Of a stretch of DNA of 64,000 bases, positions 25,354 through 35,019 are shown piece by piece. The number at the start of each line of letters is the position of its first letter. Position 1 is the first letter of the stretch. The DNA comes from DAHUXN01 sp963811805 (GTDB taxonomy: Bacteria > Acidobacteriota > Terriglobia > Acidiferrales > UBA7541), in NCBI GenBank assembly GCA_963811805.1, contig CAWESU010000001.1, positions 2,294,001 through 2,358,000 on the forward strand. The letters run 5' to 3'. The notes under the pieces were generated by a model, which saw nothing but the letters and a program-made list of their open reading frames with translations, ran no database searches and was not told where the DNA came from. A program made the position numbers and the translations under genes.

Positions 25354-28300
25354 ATGTCCGTGCCAGCCGTGAAAATGGGCTCCGCATTTGCGGTGCGACT
25401 TGTACTGCCCTTAGTTGCTCTCGCATTCTTGTGCCCCAAGACGCTCCGAGCCCAGCACCCGAGTTCCTTTGACGCGCTGAAGTACCGCTACGTTGGCCCC
25501 AAAGGAAATCGCGTCGTCGCAATTGCCGGCGTTCCCGGCAATCTGAATGTTCTCTTTGCCGGCGCTGCCACCGGAGGGATTTGGAAAACAACCGACGGCG
25601 GCGTTCACTGGAATCCCATTTTCGACAGTCAGGACGTGCAATCCATCGGCGCGCTGGCTGTCGCTCCCTCCGATCCAAATATCGTTTGGGCGGGAACCGG
25701 CGAACCCTTCATTCGCGGGAACATCTCCATTGGAAACGGCGTGTACAAATCCACCGACGGCGGCAAAACCTGGAACCACATGGGCCTCGAGCGCACCGGC
25801 CGCATCGCCAAAATCATCATCGATCCACGCAATGCCGATGTCGTTTACGCTGCGGCCCTGGGAACGTGCTATGGCCCCCAGCAGGAGCGCGGCGTCTACC
25901 GCACCGAGGACGGCGGCAAGACCTGGCAGCGGGTTTTGTTCGTTGACGAAAACACCGGCGCGGCGGACATGGTCATGGATCCTAAAAATCCCAGCATTCT
26001 TTTCGCCGGTATGTGGCAGGTCCTGATTCGCCCTTGGGATCTCGATAGCGGCGGGCCGGGCAGCGGGATTTACGTTTCGCGGGACGGCGGAACCACCTGG
26101 ACTCACCTCACCGGTCACGGTCTTCCCGACTCACCGATCGGTCGAATTGGTCTGGCCATCGCGCCGAGCGAGCCCAGCCGTGTCTATGCGCTGATCGAAA
26201 CGGCTGCCGGTGAGCACGGCGTTTTATGGCGGTCCGACGACGAGGGCGACAACTGGACCCTGGTCAGCCGCGATACCGCGCTAAACGTCAGGCCCCATTA
26301 TTTTTCACGCATGGCGGTGATGCCCGACAATCCCGACGAAGTCTGGTTCGCTTCCATGACCAATCCCCACGTCTCCTACGACGGCGGCCGCACCGACAAG
26401 GCGGTTGCTGCCGTCTACCCGGACAACCACATCGTTTGGATTGATCCCCTCGACCCAAATCACCTGGTCATTGCGAACGATCGTTACGTGAACATTTCCA
26501 CCGATCGCGGCCGCACTTGGATGAGGGCAGGCCTGCCAATCGCCCAGATTTATCACGTGTCGGCTGACGACAGGATTCCATACTTCGTCTACGGAAATCG
26601 GCAAGACGGTCCGGCGCATCGCTGCCCCAGCAACAGTCTTGACGGGACCCAGATTCTTCCCGCCGATTGCACTTGGGCTGGCGGAGCCGAGAGCGGTTGG
26701 ACGTTTCCTGATCCTGCCGATCCCAATATGCTTTGGTCATCCGGCATGGGCGGATTCCTCCAACATCTGGATCTGCGCACCGAGTACGCGCGGGATGTTA
26801 ATCCGTGGCCGTCTTCCATGGGCAGCTCGCCTGCAGATCAGAAATATCGCTTCCAATGGACGTATCCCTTGGCGCTCTCGCCCCACCATCCTCATCGCTT
26901 GTACGTGGGCAGCCAGTACGTTATGGAATCCGATGACGCCGGGGAAACCTGGAAGGTTATCAGTCCGGACCTGACTTTGAACGACAAGAGCAAGCAGCAA
27001 TCCTCCGGCGGATTGTCGCCGGACAACAGTGGCGTCGAGGTCTACGATGTTCTGTTCGCCATCGCCGAATCGCCACTCCAGGATGGCCTGATCTGGGCCG
27101 GCACCAACGACGGGTTAGTGCAGGTGACCCGCGACGGCGGACACGCTTGGACGAACGTCACCAAAAACATTCCCGGCCTTCCGCCCGAAGGAACCGTCAC
27201 CAGCATTGAGCCGTCGCACTTCAGCGCCGGTACGGCGTTTGTCACCGTGGACCGTCACCAGATGAACGATCGGAATCCCTACATCTTCATGACCACCGAC
27301 TACGGCGCCTCGTGGAAGTCGATTACCTCGGACCTACCTATCGGCGACTTCAGCTACGCCGCTTGCATTCGTGAGGACCCGATTCGTAAAGGACTCCTCT
27401 ATCTGGGAATCGAAAACGGGATCTTCGCCTCTTTCGATGACGGCGCTCATTGGGTGCCTCTGCAGCAGAATTTGCCGCATACGCGCGTCTCCTGGATGAC
27501 CGTCCAGCGGCGCTTCGACGATCTTGTGGTGTCCACGTATGGCCGGGGCATCTGGATTCTGGACGACATCGCACCGCTGCAGCAGCTCACCGATGCGGTC
27601 CGCTCCTCCAGCGCCCATCTATTCACCATTCGTGCGGCTTATCGCTTCCTGACCAAGCCCACTCTCCCGATGTACATGGGCGAGGCCAACGATCCGCCCA
27701 CTCTCGCGGGCCAAAATCCGCCATACGGCGCGGACATCAGTTACTACCTGGGCTCGGTTCCCACGGGTGACGTTCAGATCCAAATCCTCGATGCCGGCGG
27801 GCGCGTCATCCGTACGCTGAAAGGCAAAAAACAGCAGGGAATCAACCGCGTTTGGTGGGACCTGAAGTATGAAGAGTCGAAGAGCCCGCTGCTGCGAACC
27901 AAGCCGCTGGGAGCGCCACAAGTCGCGCTGGGACCCGATGGCTCGCGGCCCTTTCCATCGGAAGGAAAACTGTCGCCCTTGGTTGCGCCCGGCGATTACA
28001 CGGTGAAATTGAAGGTCGGCACTGCCGAATTCAGCCAACCGCTTGCCGTGCTGAAAGATCCGAATTCCCAGGGAACTCAACAGGACATCCTCGCCCAGAC
28101 CAAGATGGAGTTGGGCCTGCGCGACGCAGCGAATACGATGGCCTCGATCATCGACCAGGTCGAGACGGCCAGGAGCCAAATCATCAGCCTCGAGCCAATT
28201 CTCAAGTCCGACGCCCGCTGGAAATCGCTCGCGAGCGACGCGGGGGCTCTCGATACCAAGCTGCTAACCCTAGAAGAAGCCTTCTTCGATCCGCACATCA

Positions 28301-28578
28301 CCAGCGGTAATTCCTTCTACTATCCGCCAGGCCTCTATTCCAAAATCATGAGTCTTGCCGTGGTGGTTTCCTCAAGTGATGACTTCGGGCCAAATCAAGT
28401 TGGCGACGATTCTGCACCGACCGCGGCCGAAAACGAACTCTACGCGACGTATACCAAGCAGCTTGGCGATGAAAAGAGCAAATTCGAAGAACTCGTGTCC
28501 AAGGACTTGGCGAACTTCAATGCCAAGCTCAAGAACGCCATCGTCCCGCACGTGACCGTTGCGGCTCCAGAAAACTGA
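25354..28578 (+). CDS. Second sortilin/BNR-repeat protein, paralogue of 18991-22152
   Basis: This 1074-residue protein has a signal peptide (cleavage near TLRAQ) and the same Asp-box propeller: GGIWKTTDGGVHW, GVYKSTDGGKTW, GVYRTEDGGKTW, GIYVSRDGGTTW, LVQVTRDGGHAW. The order and spacing of repeats parallels the first copy, but the sequences are well diverged and the C-terminal parts differ, so the duplication is old. It starts 37 nt after the receptor stop. Function is as uncertain as for the first copy. Confidence 0.85.
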   Translation: MSVPAVKMGSAFAVRLVLPLVALAFLCPKTLRAQHPSSFDALKYRYVGPKGNRVVAIAGVPGNLNVLFAGAATGGIWKTTDGGVHWNPIFDSQDVQSIGALAVAPSDPNIVWAGTGEPFIRGNISIGNGVYKSTDGGKTWNHMGLERTGRIAKIIIDPRNADVVYAAALGTCYGPQQERGVYRTEDGGKTWQRVLFVDENTGAADMVMDPKNPSILFAGMWQVLIRPWDLDSGGPGSGIYVSRDGGTTWTHLTGHGLPDSPIGRIGLAIAPSEPSRVYALIETAAGEHGVLWRSDDEGDNWTLVSRDTALNVRPHYFSRMAVMPDNPDEVWFASMTNPHVSYDGGRTDKAVAAVYPDNHIVWIDPLDPNHLVIANDRYVNISTDRGRTWMRAGLPIAQIYHVSADDRIPYFVYGNRQDGPAHRCPSNSLDGTQILPADCTWAGGAESGWTFPDPADPNMLWSSGMGGFLQHLDLRTEYARDVNPWPSSMGSSPADQKYRFQWTYPLALSPHHPHRLYVGSQYVMESDDAGETWKVISPDLTLNDKSKQQSSGGLSPDNSGVEVYDVLFAIAESPLQDGLIWAGTNDGLVQVTRDGGHAWTNVTKNIPGLPPEGTVTSIEPSHFSAGTAFVTVDRHQMNDRNPYIFMTTDYGASWKSITSDLPIGDFSYAACIREDPIRKGLLYLGIENGIFASFDDGAHWVPLQQNLPHTRVSWMTVQRRFDDLVVSTYGRGIWILDDIAPLQQLTDAVRSSSAHLFTIRAAYRFLTKPTLPMYMGEANDPPTLAGQNPPYGADISYYLGSVPTGDVQIQILDAGGRVIRTLKGKKQQGINRVWWDLKYEESKSPLLRTKPLGAPQVALGPDGSRPFPSEGKLSPLVAPGDYTVKLKVGTAEFSQPLAVLKDPNSQGTQQDILAQTKMELGLRDAANTMASIIDQVETARSQIISLEPILKSDARWKSLASDAGALDTKLLTLEEAFFDPHITSGNSFYYPPGLYSKIMSLAVVVSSSDDFGPNQVGDDSAPTAAENELYATYTKQLGDEKSKFEELVSKDLANFNAKLKNAIVPHVTVAAPEN

Positions 28579-28669
28579 CCTCCTCGATCCATACAGTAAT
28601 CACGGTATTGTCCGCAAAATATTCCCAGCCTCATACTGGTGTCCAAACCCAGATACCAGGAGGATTTAA

Positions 28670-28969
28670 ATGTCTGACCTACACCGCAGGATTCCGAAAC
28701 AAGACGTTCCTACCAGAGATCAAATCGCGCAGCGCGCTTATGAGCTGTATGAAAGGCGTGGGGGCGAACCGGGCAAAGACGTGGAGGATTGGCTTGCCGC
28801 CGAGCAGGAATTGCGAAGTCAAAATGCACCGGCCACGCGGATTTCGCCTTCGTCCAACGACAGATCCCGCGGCTTGCTTCCAACTTCCCGCCAACGGGAG
28901 TCGAAAACAACCGCACCTTCAACCTTTGAAAACACGAACCCAGTAGACCATCACAGCCACACGTTCTGA
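28670..28969 (+). CDS. DUF2934 protein
   Basis: This 99-residue protein starts behind AGGAGG. Residues 15-50 match DUF2934 (IAQRAYELYERRGGEPGKD, then WLAAEQEL), a short helical motif very common in Acidobacteriota and some Proteobacteria. The rest is Ser/Thr/Pro rich and probably disordered. Function unknown. It converges on ligD. Confidence 0.8.
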   Translation: MSDLHRRIPKQDVPTRDQIAQRAYELYERRGGEPGKDVEDWLAAEQELRSQNAPATRISPSSNDRSRGLLPTSRQRESKTTAPSTFENTNPVDHHSHTF

Positions 28970-29005
28970 GCGCTCTACTGCCAAGGGCCGGCGGGAAGAG
29001 CAACT

Positions 29006-31663
29006 CTATCGACCGAGCCGTTGAAGACGTTCTGCCGCCGGCTCGATTTCCTGACGCTGCTTCCAGAAATTCGCCCACAGGTCTCCGACGGCTTCGATCC
29101 GCTTCGCCATCGACCTCAAGTTCCATTTCTCCGGCTGCAGTCCAGGAGTGAGTTCGCCGGCGCGAACCGGCGTCGACACCGGCGCATGGGGAAATGCGCG
29201 CACCGTGTACACCGTTGCCAGCGACTGCCCCGAGGAATTTTGGTGAGCGTCCAGGTAGATTCGGCCGTCTGGCCGCTTTCTCACGCTGCGCTCGGCGGTC
29301 AGCAATTCGGGATGTTTGGCCTCCACAATTGACGCCAAGGCCTCCACGAATGTCCGTGCTTGCTCGAACGTATACCGCGCTTCCACCGGTACAAAGATGT
29401 GGAATCCCGTCGCTCCCGACGTTTTTGAAAACGCCGCAAGCTGCACTTTGTCCAGCAGCGCGAGCAAAATCTTCGCAAGCTTGACCACTGTTGCGAAGGG
29501 TGTGTTCGGCGTCGGATCCAGATCGAAGAAAATATAGTCTGGATGTTCCAGACTCCCCACGCGGCTCGACCACGGATTTTGATCGATGCACCCAAGATTC
29601 GTCAGATAAAGAAGCGTGGCCCGGTCGTTCGCTATGAAGTAGTGTATTGGCTTGCCCGTTCCTTCCGACATAATCGGAACCGTCTTCACCCATTCCGGCG
29701 TGCTCTTATCGGCATCCTTCTGGAAAAACGACTGGCCGTGAATCCCGTTTGGATATCGCCGCAAAACCAAAGGCCGGTCCTTCAAGAATGGCAGAAGCAG
29801 TGGAGCCACACGCGCGTAATAGGCCAGCAACTCTCTCTTCGTGATCCCATCCTCTGGAAAGTACACCTTGTTCAAATTTGTCAGCCGCAAACGCCGTCCA
29901 TCAACCTCCGCGAATATTTCCTCCGCCGAACCATCGGCCAGTTCTTTTTCGAATGCTTCGCCGTGCGGTAGCTTGTCGTCAACTGAACCCTCGCCTCGTT
30001 TCGTGTGAGATTTGCTTGGCCGTCCGCTCGTCTTAGCTTTCTGCTCACGTTTCATTCGCGTTTGCTCCCGCCCCTGATTCACCGGTGCCTTCATTTCCTT
30101 CTCCAGCGTGCATTCGCGCGGGTCTCGATCTTCCTGCAAACCGACGAATCGCGGCTGCCGCAAATGCGCGCCCTCGGTCCATCCTCCGAATCTCGCTCGC
30201 GCCACCAGTTTCGGTTTCACCCACGTCGCTTTCTCCCGCGTGTCGGGCCGCTCCGCAAAAGGACACTGCTCCGTCTTTAAAGATTGCAGGATCGGCCACA
30301 ATTTTTTTTGCGATTCGACCGTGAAGCCGCTTCCGACTCCGCCCACGAACGCGAGTTTCGCATCGTCATACAGTCCCAGCAGCAACGCCCCAAAGTGTTC
30401 GCGCGACCCGCGCGGCTCCGTCCACCCTCCCACCACCGCATCCACTTCCTCATCCGTTTTGAATTTCAGCCACGCTGTCGTGCGTCCGGTGGGATACCCG
30501 CTCGACGCCTGCTTCCCAATGATTCCTTCCAGACGCTCCTTCTTGGCCAGCTCGAATAATTTCGCGCCTTCGCCCTCCTGATGGTCCGAGTAGCGCACCA
30601 ACCCGTTCGCAGCGAGTATGCTTTTCAGGAATTCCTTCCTCTTGATCAACGGAACCTGCCGCAGGTCGTACCCATCGCAGTAGAGAATATCGAACACGTA
30701 ATAAACCACCGGCACGTCGCTCACCAGTTGCAGCGACGGGTTTCGCACTCCCATGCGCGATTGCAGCCGCTGGAAATCGCTTCGCCCCGTGCTGTCCAAA
30801 ACCACCACCTCGCCATCCAGCAGCGCTTCTTTCGCATTCACCGCCGCGGCAATCGCCGACAGTTCCGGAAATTCGGGCGTAATGTCCCGCTTCGTCCGTG
30901 ACCACAATCGAACCGTCCCATCGTGCACACGCGCGATTGTGCGAATGCCATCCCACTTGCTTTCGAAAATCCAGCTCGGATCCGACGACGGATTTTCCGC
31001 CAGTGTCGCCAAAGCCGGTTGCGGTGGTGCGTCTGGCAGGGCAGCCTTTCGTGCGCCGTCGGGAATCTGCGGCCGCGCGCCCGAATCGGGACGCCCGCGC
31101 CCGTCCCGTTTCGCGTTTTTCGACGGCACGCGAAGCATCGGCTCCGCCACTTTTCCCGCTGGCCCGCTCGTGTCCGCAGCTTGATCCCGATGCTTGATCA
31201 GCAGCCATTCCTTTTTCTCTCCGTTTCCTCTTCCGCGAATTCGCACCAGCACAAAACTGCCCTTCAGCTTTTTCCCGTGCAGAGTGAACTTCAACTCCCC
31301 GCGCTCGATCTGCTCGGCAGCCGTCATCTGTCCTTCTGGCTCAAACGTTCCGCTGTCCCAAATCGCCACTTCTCCCGCTCCATAGTGTCCCGCCGGAATC
31401 GTTCCCTGAAAATTCCCATATTCCAGCGGATGGTCTTCCGTCTGAACCGCCAGCCGCTTGTCCGCGGGATTCATTGAAGGCCCCTTCGGCACCGCCCACG
31501 ATTTCAGCACGCCGTTGACTTCCAGCCGGAAATCGTAGTGCAGCCGCCGCGCATGATGCTCTTGCACCACAAACGTGTTGCCACGCTGCCGGCCGACTTT
31601 CCCGCTTGGCTCCGGCGTCTCTTTGAAGTGCCGTTTCTTTCGGTATTCTTCGAGCGCAACCAT
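29006..31663 (-). CDS. ligD: ATP-dependent DNA ligase D (NHEJ), PE-LIG-POL order
   Basis: This 885-residue protein has three catalytic parts. Residues 1-165 are the 3'-phosphoesterase (VVQEHHARRLHYDFRLE, WAVPKGPS). Residues 210-500 are the ligase with the adenylated Lys236 in KWDGI. Residues 590-880 are the archaeo-eukaryotic primase-like polymerase (LDPTPNTPFATV, TGFHIFVPV). The linker around 520-590 is lysine rich. It repairs double-strand breaks with Ku, whose gene is divergent 149 nt away. The domain order PE-LIG-POL is a common bacterial arrangement. Confidence 0.95.
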   Translation of the reverse strand: MVALEEYRKKRHFKETPEPSGKVGRQRGNTFVVQEHHARRLHYDFRLEVNGVLKSWAVPKGPSMNPADKRLAVQTEDHPLEYGNFQGTIPAGHYGAGEVAIWDSGTFEPEGQMTAAEQIERGELKFTLHGKKLKGSFVLVRIRGRGNGEKKEWLLIKHRDQAADTSGPAGKVAEPMLRVPSKNAKRDGRGRPDSGARPQIPDGARKAALPDAPPQPALATLAENPSSDPSWIFESKWDGIRTIARVHDGTVRLWSRTKRDITPEFPELSAIAAAVNAKEALLDGEVVVLDSTGRSDFQRLQSRMGVRNPSLQLVSDVPVVYYVFDILYCDGYDLRQVPLIKRKEFLKSILAANGLVRYSDHQEGEGAKLFELAKKERLEGIIGKQASSGYPTGRTTAWLKFKTDEEVDAVVGGWTEPRGSREHFGALLLGLYDDAKLAFVGGVGSGFTVESQKKLWPILQSLKTEQCPFAERPDTREKATWVKPKLVARARFGGWTEGAHLRQPRFVGLQEDRDPRECTLEKEMKAPVNQGREQTRMKREQKAKTSGRPSKSHTKRGEGSVDDKLPHGEAFEKELADGSAEEIFAEVDGRRLRLTNLNKVYFPEDGITKRELLAYYARVAPLLLPFLKDRPLVLRRYPNGIHGQSFFQKDADKSTPEWVKTVPIMSEGTGKPIHYFIANDRATLLYLTNLGCIDQNPWSSRVGSLEHPDYIFFDLDPTPNTPFATVVKLAKILLALLDKVQLAAFSKTSGATGFHIFVPVEARYTFEQARTFVEALASIVEAKHPELLTAERSVRKRPDGRIYLDAHQNSSGQSLATVYTVRAFPHAPVSTPVRAGELTPGLQPEKWNLRSMAKRIEAVGDLWANFWKQRQEIEPAAERLQRLGR

Positions 31664-31812
31664 TCTGTGATTATAAAGAGCCTTGCATCCTCTTTGGCAA
31701 TCAAACTATTGCCCGCGGCCCTGCCGTCCGATCGCGCAAGCTTTTCCTGTGTGCGCCGCATCAAAAACGGGACTAGAATTCGCCTATACTGGAAATGTGA
31801 GGTGTCGCGAAC

Positions 31813-32652
31813 ATGGCTTCCTCCGCTTGGAAGGGCTTCGTCACTTTCGGATTGATCTCCATTCCCGTCAGACTCTACGCCGCCGCGCGCACTTACCGCC
31901 TCGAGCTTCATCAGCTCCACAAGACTTGCAAAACCCGCCTGCGCCAGCCTCTTTTTTGCCCCACCTGCAATCGCATCGTTGATCGCTCGGAAGTCGTCAA
32001 GGGCTACGAATATGCGGAAGGTAAGTACGTCCTAATCGATCCTGAGGAAATCAAGAAGATCGCGCCGCACTCGGCGCGCGCCATGGAAATCCTGGCCTTC
32101 GTCAAGGAATCGGAAATCGATCCGCTGTTCTTCGACTCTTCCTACTTCGTCGTTCCCGAAGAAGAAGGCCGCAAAGCCTATCAGCTTTTATTGAAGACCC
32201 TCGAGAAGGCCAAGCGCGTCGCCATCGCCAAGGTGTACATGCACCAGCGTGAATACACCGTTTTTATTCGCCCTTACGACCACGGCCTCGCGCTTCACAC
32301 GATGTATTTCGCCAGCGAAATCCGCGAAGCCCCGGGATATGGCCAAACCGAGGAAATCAAGCTCAAACCGCAGGAAGTGAAGCTCGCCGAACAGTTGGTG
32401 GAAAACCTCTCCGAGCCGTTCCGCCTCAGCAAATACCACGACGAGTTTCAAGATCGCCTGAAAGCGCTCGTCCAAGCCAAGCTCAAGGGCAAGAAAGTCG
32501 CGGCCGCGCCCGAACCGTATCGCGCTCCCGTCATCGACATGATGGCGGCGCTGAAGAAAAGCCTCGCCGCATCGGGCGCTGCGCACAAACAGCCCGTCCA
32601 CGCTCAGCGCCTCGCCGAATCCCGCCGAAAGCCGGTCCGTCGCGCCAGCTAG
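31813..32652 (+). CDS. ku: Ku DNA end-binding protein
   Basis: This is a 279-residue bacterial Ku: SAWKGFVTFGLISIPVRLY at the N-terminus, CPTCNRIVDRSEVVKGYEY and the bridge-forming core (KPQEVKLAEQLVENL), followed by a basic tail (RLAESRRKPVRR) that usually recruits LigD. It forms a homodimeric ring on DNA ends. The divergent ligD start shares the intergenic region. Confidence 0.95.
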   Translation: MASSAWKGFVTFGLISIPVRLYAAARTYRLELHQLHKTCKTRLRQPLFCPTCNRIVDRSEVVKGYEYAEGKYVLIDPEEIKKIAPHSARAMEILAFVKESEIDPLFFDSSYFVVPEEEGRKAYQLLLKTLEKAKRVAIAKVYMHQREYTVFIRPYDHGLALHTMYFASEIREAPGYGQTEEIKLKPQEVKLAEQLVENLSEPFRLSKYHDEFQDRLKALVQAKLKGKKVAAAPEPYRAPVIDMMAALKKSLAASGAAHKQPVHAQRLAESRRKPVRRAS

Positions 32653-32663
32653 CCGCTCGCTGC

Positions 32664-34214
32664 TCAGAACGGGCTCGTCGACGGCGGCGGCAACGGCTTC
32701 CGCGGAATCATCTCCTCGCGGTTCGCCGTCAGATAAACCCACGACGCCACGATCACCGCCATCTGCTTCATGTCCGGCTCTTGCAGCCGCTCGTACACGT
32801 CCATGTTCGAGTGGTGCGTGCGCGTTTCGTATTCAATCGGGTCCTGGATGAACTGGAATCCCGGAATTCCCACCGCGTTGAATGACAGATGGTCGGTCCC
32901 GCCGGTGTTGCGAATCGTCAGCGTGGTCATTCCCAGATCATGAAACGGCTTCATCCACTGTTCGAACAGCGGCGCCACCGCCTCGTTGCCCTGCAGGTAG
33001 ACTCCACGAATCTCGCCTGTGCCGTTGTCGATGTTGTAGTACGCATCGAGTTTCTGCTGTTCCGGCTTGAGCTGCATCGTCGTTGGGTCGCCGAAATGGT
33101 CCTTCACGTACGCGCGCGAGCCCAGCAATCCCTCTTCTTCCCCGGTCCAGAGCCCGATCCGCACGGTGCGCCGCATTTTCAGTCCGCTGGCTTTCAGGAT
33201 GCGCATCGCTTCCAGCATCACCCCGTCGCCGGCCCCGTTATCCGTGGCTCCCGTTCCGGCGTGCCACGAATCGAAGTGCGCGCCGATCATCACCACTTCA
33301 CCCGCTTTGTCCGTCCCTGGAATCTCACCGATAATGTTGAACGAATTCAGGTCGTCGTCGTAAAACTTGTTTTCCGCATTGATTTGCAGCGTCACCGGGA
33401 TTTTCTTTTCCAGCAGCCGGTAAATCCGTCCGTAGCACTCGCTGGCCAGCTCAAAGCTCGGAGGCGACGGCGGCCCGTCCGTTTCATACGAGCCGCCCGA
33501 TTGCACGTAAACCGTGCCGTCGTCCCCGGGCGATGCTTCAACCCACCCCGCCACGCCCTCGCCAACCAGGAATGCCTGAATCTTCTGCCGCAGCGCTCTC
33601 AGCGCCCGGAATTGTGCGAAACGATCTGCGTTCCGTGCTCCGGGAATCGGCTGCATCGCCATCTCTTCCAGTTCCGCATCCGTGTAGCGATGGGCTTGCG
33701 GGTCGTAATGCGCCGGATCGTCCGGCGGCGCCTGTGTCAGCACGAATTTGCCTTTCAGTTGCCCGCGATACTTGTCGAAATCCGCCTCGCTTTGAATCTG
33801 CGCCAGCACGGCGTCCGCCGTCACCGGTCCATTCGTTCCCGGAGTCCACGCGAGCGGGTACGCAATCAGGATGTACGGCCGCGGAGTAATCATCATCGCG
33901 GAAAATTGTTCATTCGACCAGCCGCGCCCAAATTTCCACGGCTCGGTGTGCACATTCGCCAGGCCCCATTGCTTCATCTGATCTTCCGTCCATTGCGCCG
34001 CCGCTCGCATGTTTGGCGAGTTCGTCAGTCGCGGGCCATAGACATCCGTCAGGTAGCTCATGATGTCCATCACCTGCGAATGATTGAAGCCAAGATCTTT
34101 GATCGTGTAGATCGCGTTCAGATCTCCCTCGTTCTGCGCGCGCGCCGCCACCGGCAGAATCACCAAAACACCCAGCAATGCCGCCACCGCCATTCCAAGT
34201 TTTCGCACCATCAT
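32664..34214 (-). CDS. Secreted M28-family metallopeptidase
   Basis: From the ATG at 34214 the protein has 516 residues; the frame opens 13 codons earlier, but GAGGAGG lies just before the ATG-ATG-GTG at 34214. A signal peptide (VLVILPVAARAQ) is followed by a PA-like insert (150-300) and an M28 aminopeptidase core: GAHFDSWHAGTGATDNGAGDG (ligands His and Asp), WTGEEEGLLGS (catalytic Glu pair) and GGTDHLSFNAVG (His). It should cut peptides outside the cytoplasm with two zinc ions. Confidence 0.88.
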   Translation of the reverse strand: MMVRKLGMAVAALLGVLVILPVAARAQNEGDLNAIYTIKDLGFNHSQVMDIMSYLTDVYGPRLTNSPNMRAAAQWTEDQMKQWGLANVHTEPWKFGRGWSNEQFSAMMITPRPYILIAYPLAWTPGTNGPVTADAVLAQIQSEADFDKYRGQLKGKFVLTQAPPDDPAHYDPQAHRYTDAELEEMAMQPIPGARNADRFAQFRALRALRQKIQAFLVGEGVAGWVEASPGDDGTVYVQSGGSYETDGPPSPPSFELASECYGRIYRLLEKKIPVTLQINAENKFYDDDLNSFNIIGEIPGTDKAGEVVMIGAHFDSWHAGTGATDNGAGDGVMLEAMRILKASGLKMRRTVRIGLWTGEEEGLLGSRAYVKDHFGDPTTMQLKPEQQKLDAYYNIDNGTGEIRGVYLQGNEAVAPLFEQWMKPFHDLGMTTLTIRNTGGTDHLSFNAVGIPGFQFIQDPIEYETRTHHSNMDVYERLQEPDMKQMAVIVASWVYLTANREEMIPRKPLPPPSTSPF

Positions 34215-34350
34215 CCTCCTCGCCTTCTTCACAATCTTTTCTGTGGGACGCATCCCCTGATGAACAACTATCGACGGGTGAGACGCTCAGCCTTCGCCGC
34301 GCGTTTCAGTGGGTCTATCAGAGAGAGGGAAGTATGCGCGAAGCCCGCGT

Positions 34351-35013
34351 CTACGCGGTTTCAGCCGTTGTAGGTTCGTTCGAACGAAGCCCGGGCGCGG
34401 GTTCTCGCTGCCAGCGTTTGCGAATCCACGTGCCGATCCTCCACGCCAGCAGCACTCCAACCATCGCCGCATATTGCAGCGGCTTGTGCTCGTCCGATTT
34501 CACCAGCCAGGCATAATGAATCACGCCCAGAATTGCGGTCACATAAATTGCCCGGTGCAGCATTTGCCAGCGCTTCCCGCCCAGTCGGCGAATCCAGCCT
34601 TTCGTGGAAGTCACCGCCAGGGGTATCAGCAGCACAAACCCTGCGAAACCTACGGTGATGAACCGCCGCTTCTCCACGTCCGCCCACATGTCGTGAAGAT
34701 TGAAGAACCGGTCCAACCCCACCCATGTCGAGAAGTGCAGGCACGCGTAAAAAAACGCAAAAAGCCCCAGCATCCTACGGAATCGGATCAGTTGCGGGAT
34801 TTTCAACAGTTTGCGCAGCGGCGTGATGCAGAGGGTGATGATTAGGAATCGTATCGTCCAGTCCCCCGTCCAGTGCTCCACGAACTCAACCGGGTTCGCC
34901 GTCAGGTCGCCTTGCGTCGCACGCCAGATCAACACGCCCAGCGGAATCAGGCACACCAGAAACACGGCCACCTTCGTCCACTTGCTTGTCAGTATGGAAT
35001 TCGGCACGACCAT
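34351..35013 (-). CDS. msrQ: MsrQ (YedZ), heme-binding membrane subunit of methionine sulfoxide reductase
   Basis: This 220-residue protein has six membrane helices of the ferric-reductase-like type (VFLVCLIPLGVLIW, MLGLFAFFYACLHF, FAGFVLLIPLAV, LHRAIYVTAILGVIHYAW), with histidines suited to heme b. MsrQ carries electrons from the quinone pool to MsrP. It starts 7 nt after the msrP stop, so the two are one operon. Confidence 0.9.
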   Translation of the reverse strand: MVVPNSILTSKWTKVAVFLVCLIPLGVLIWRATQGDLTANPVEFVEHWTGDWTIRFLIITLCITPLRKLLKIPQLIRFRRMLGLFAFFYACLHFSTWVGLDRFFNLHDMWADVEKRRFITVGFAGFVLLIPLAVTSTKGWIRRLGGKRWQMLHRAIYVTAILGVIHYAWLVKSDEHKPLQYAAMVGVLLAWRIGTWIRKRWQREPAPGLRSNEPTTAETA

Positions 35014-35019
35014 GCTCGC

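Noticed and set aside
32889..34373. Plus-strand frame of 494 codons opposite the M28 peptidase
   Set aside because: Shadow of the peptidase, composed mainly of Arg, His, Val and Pro.
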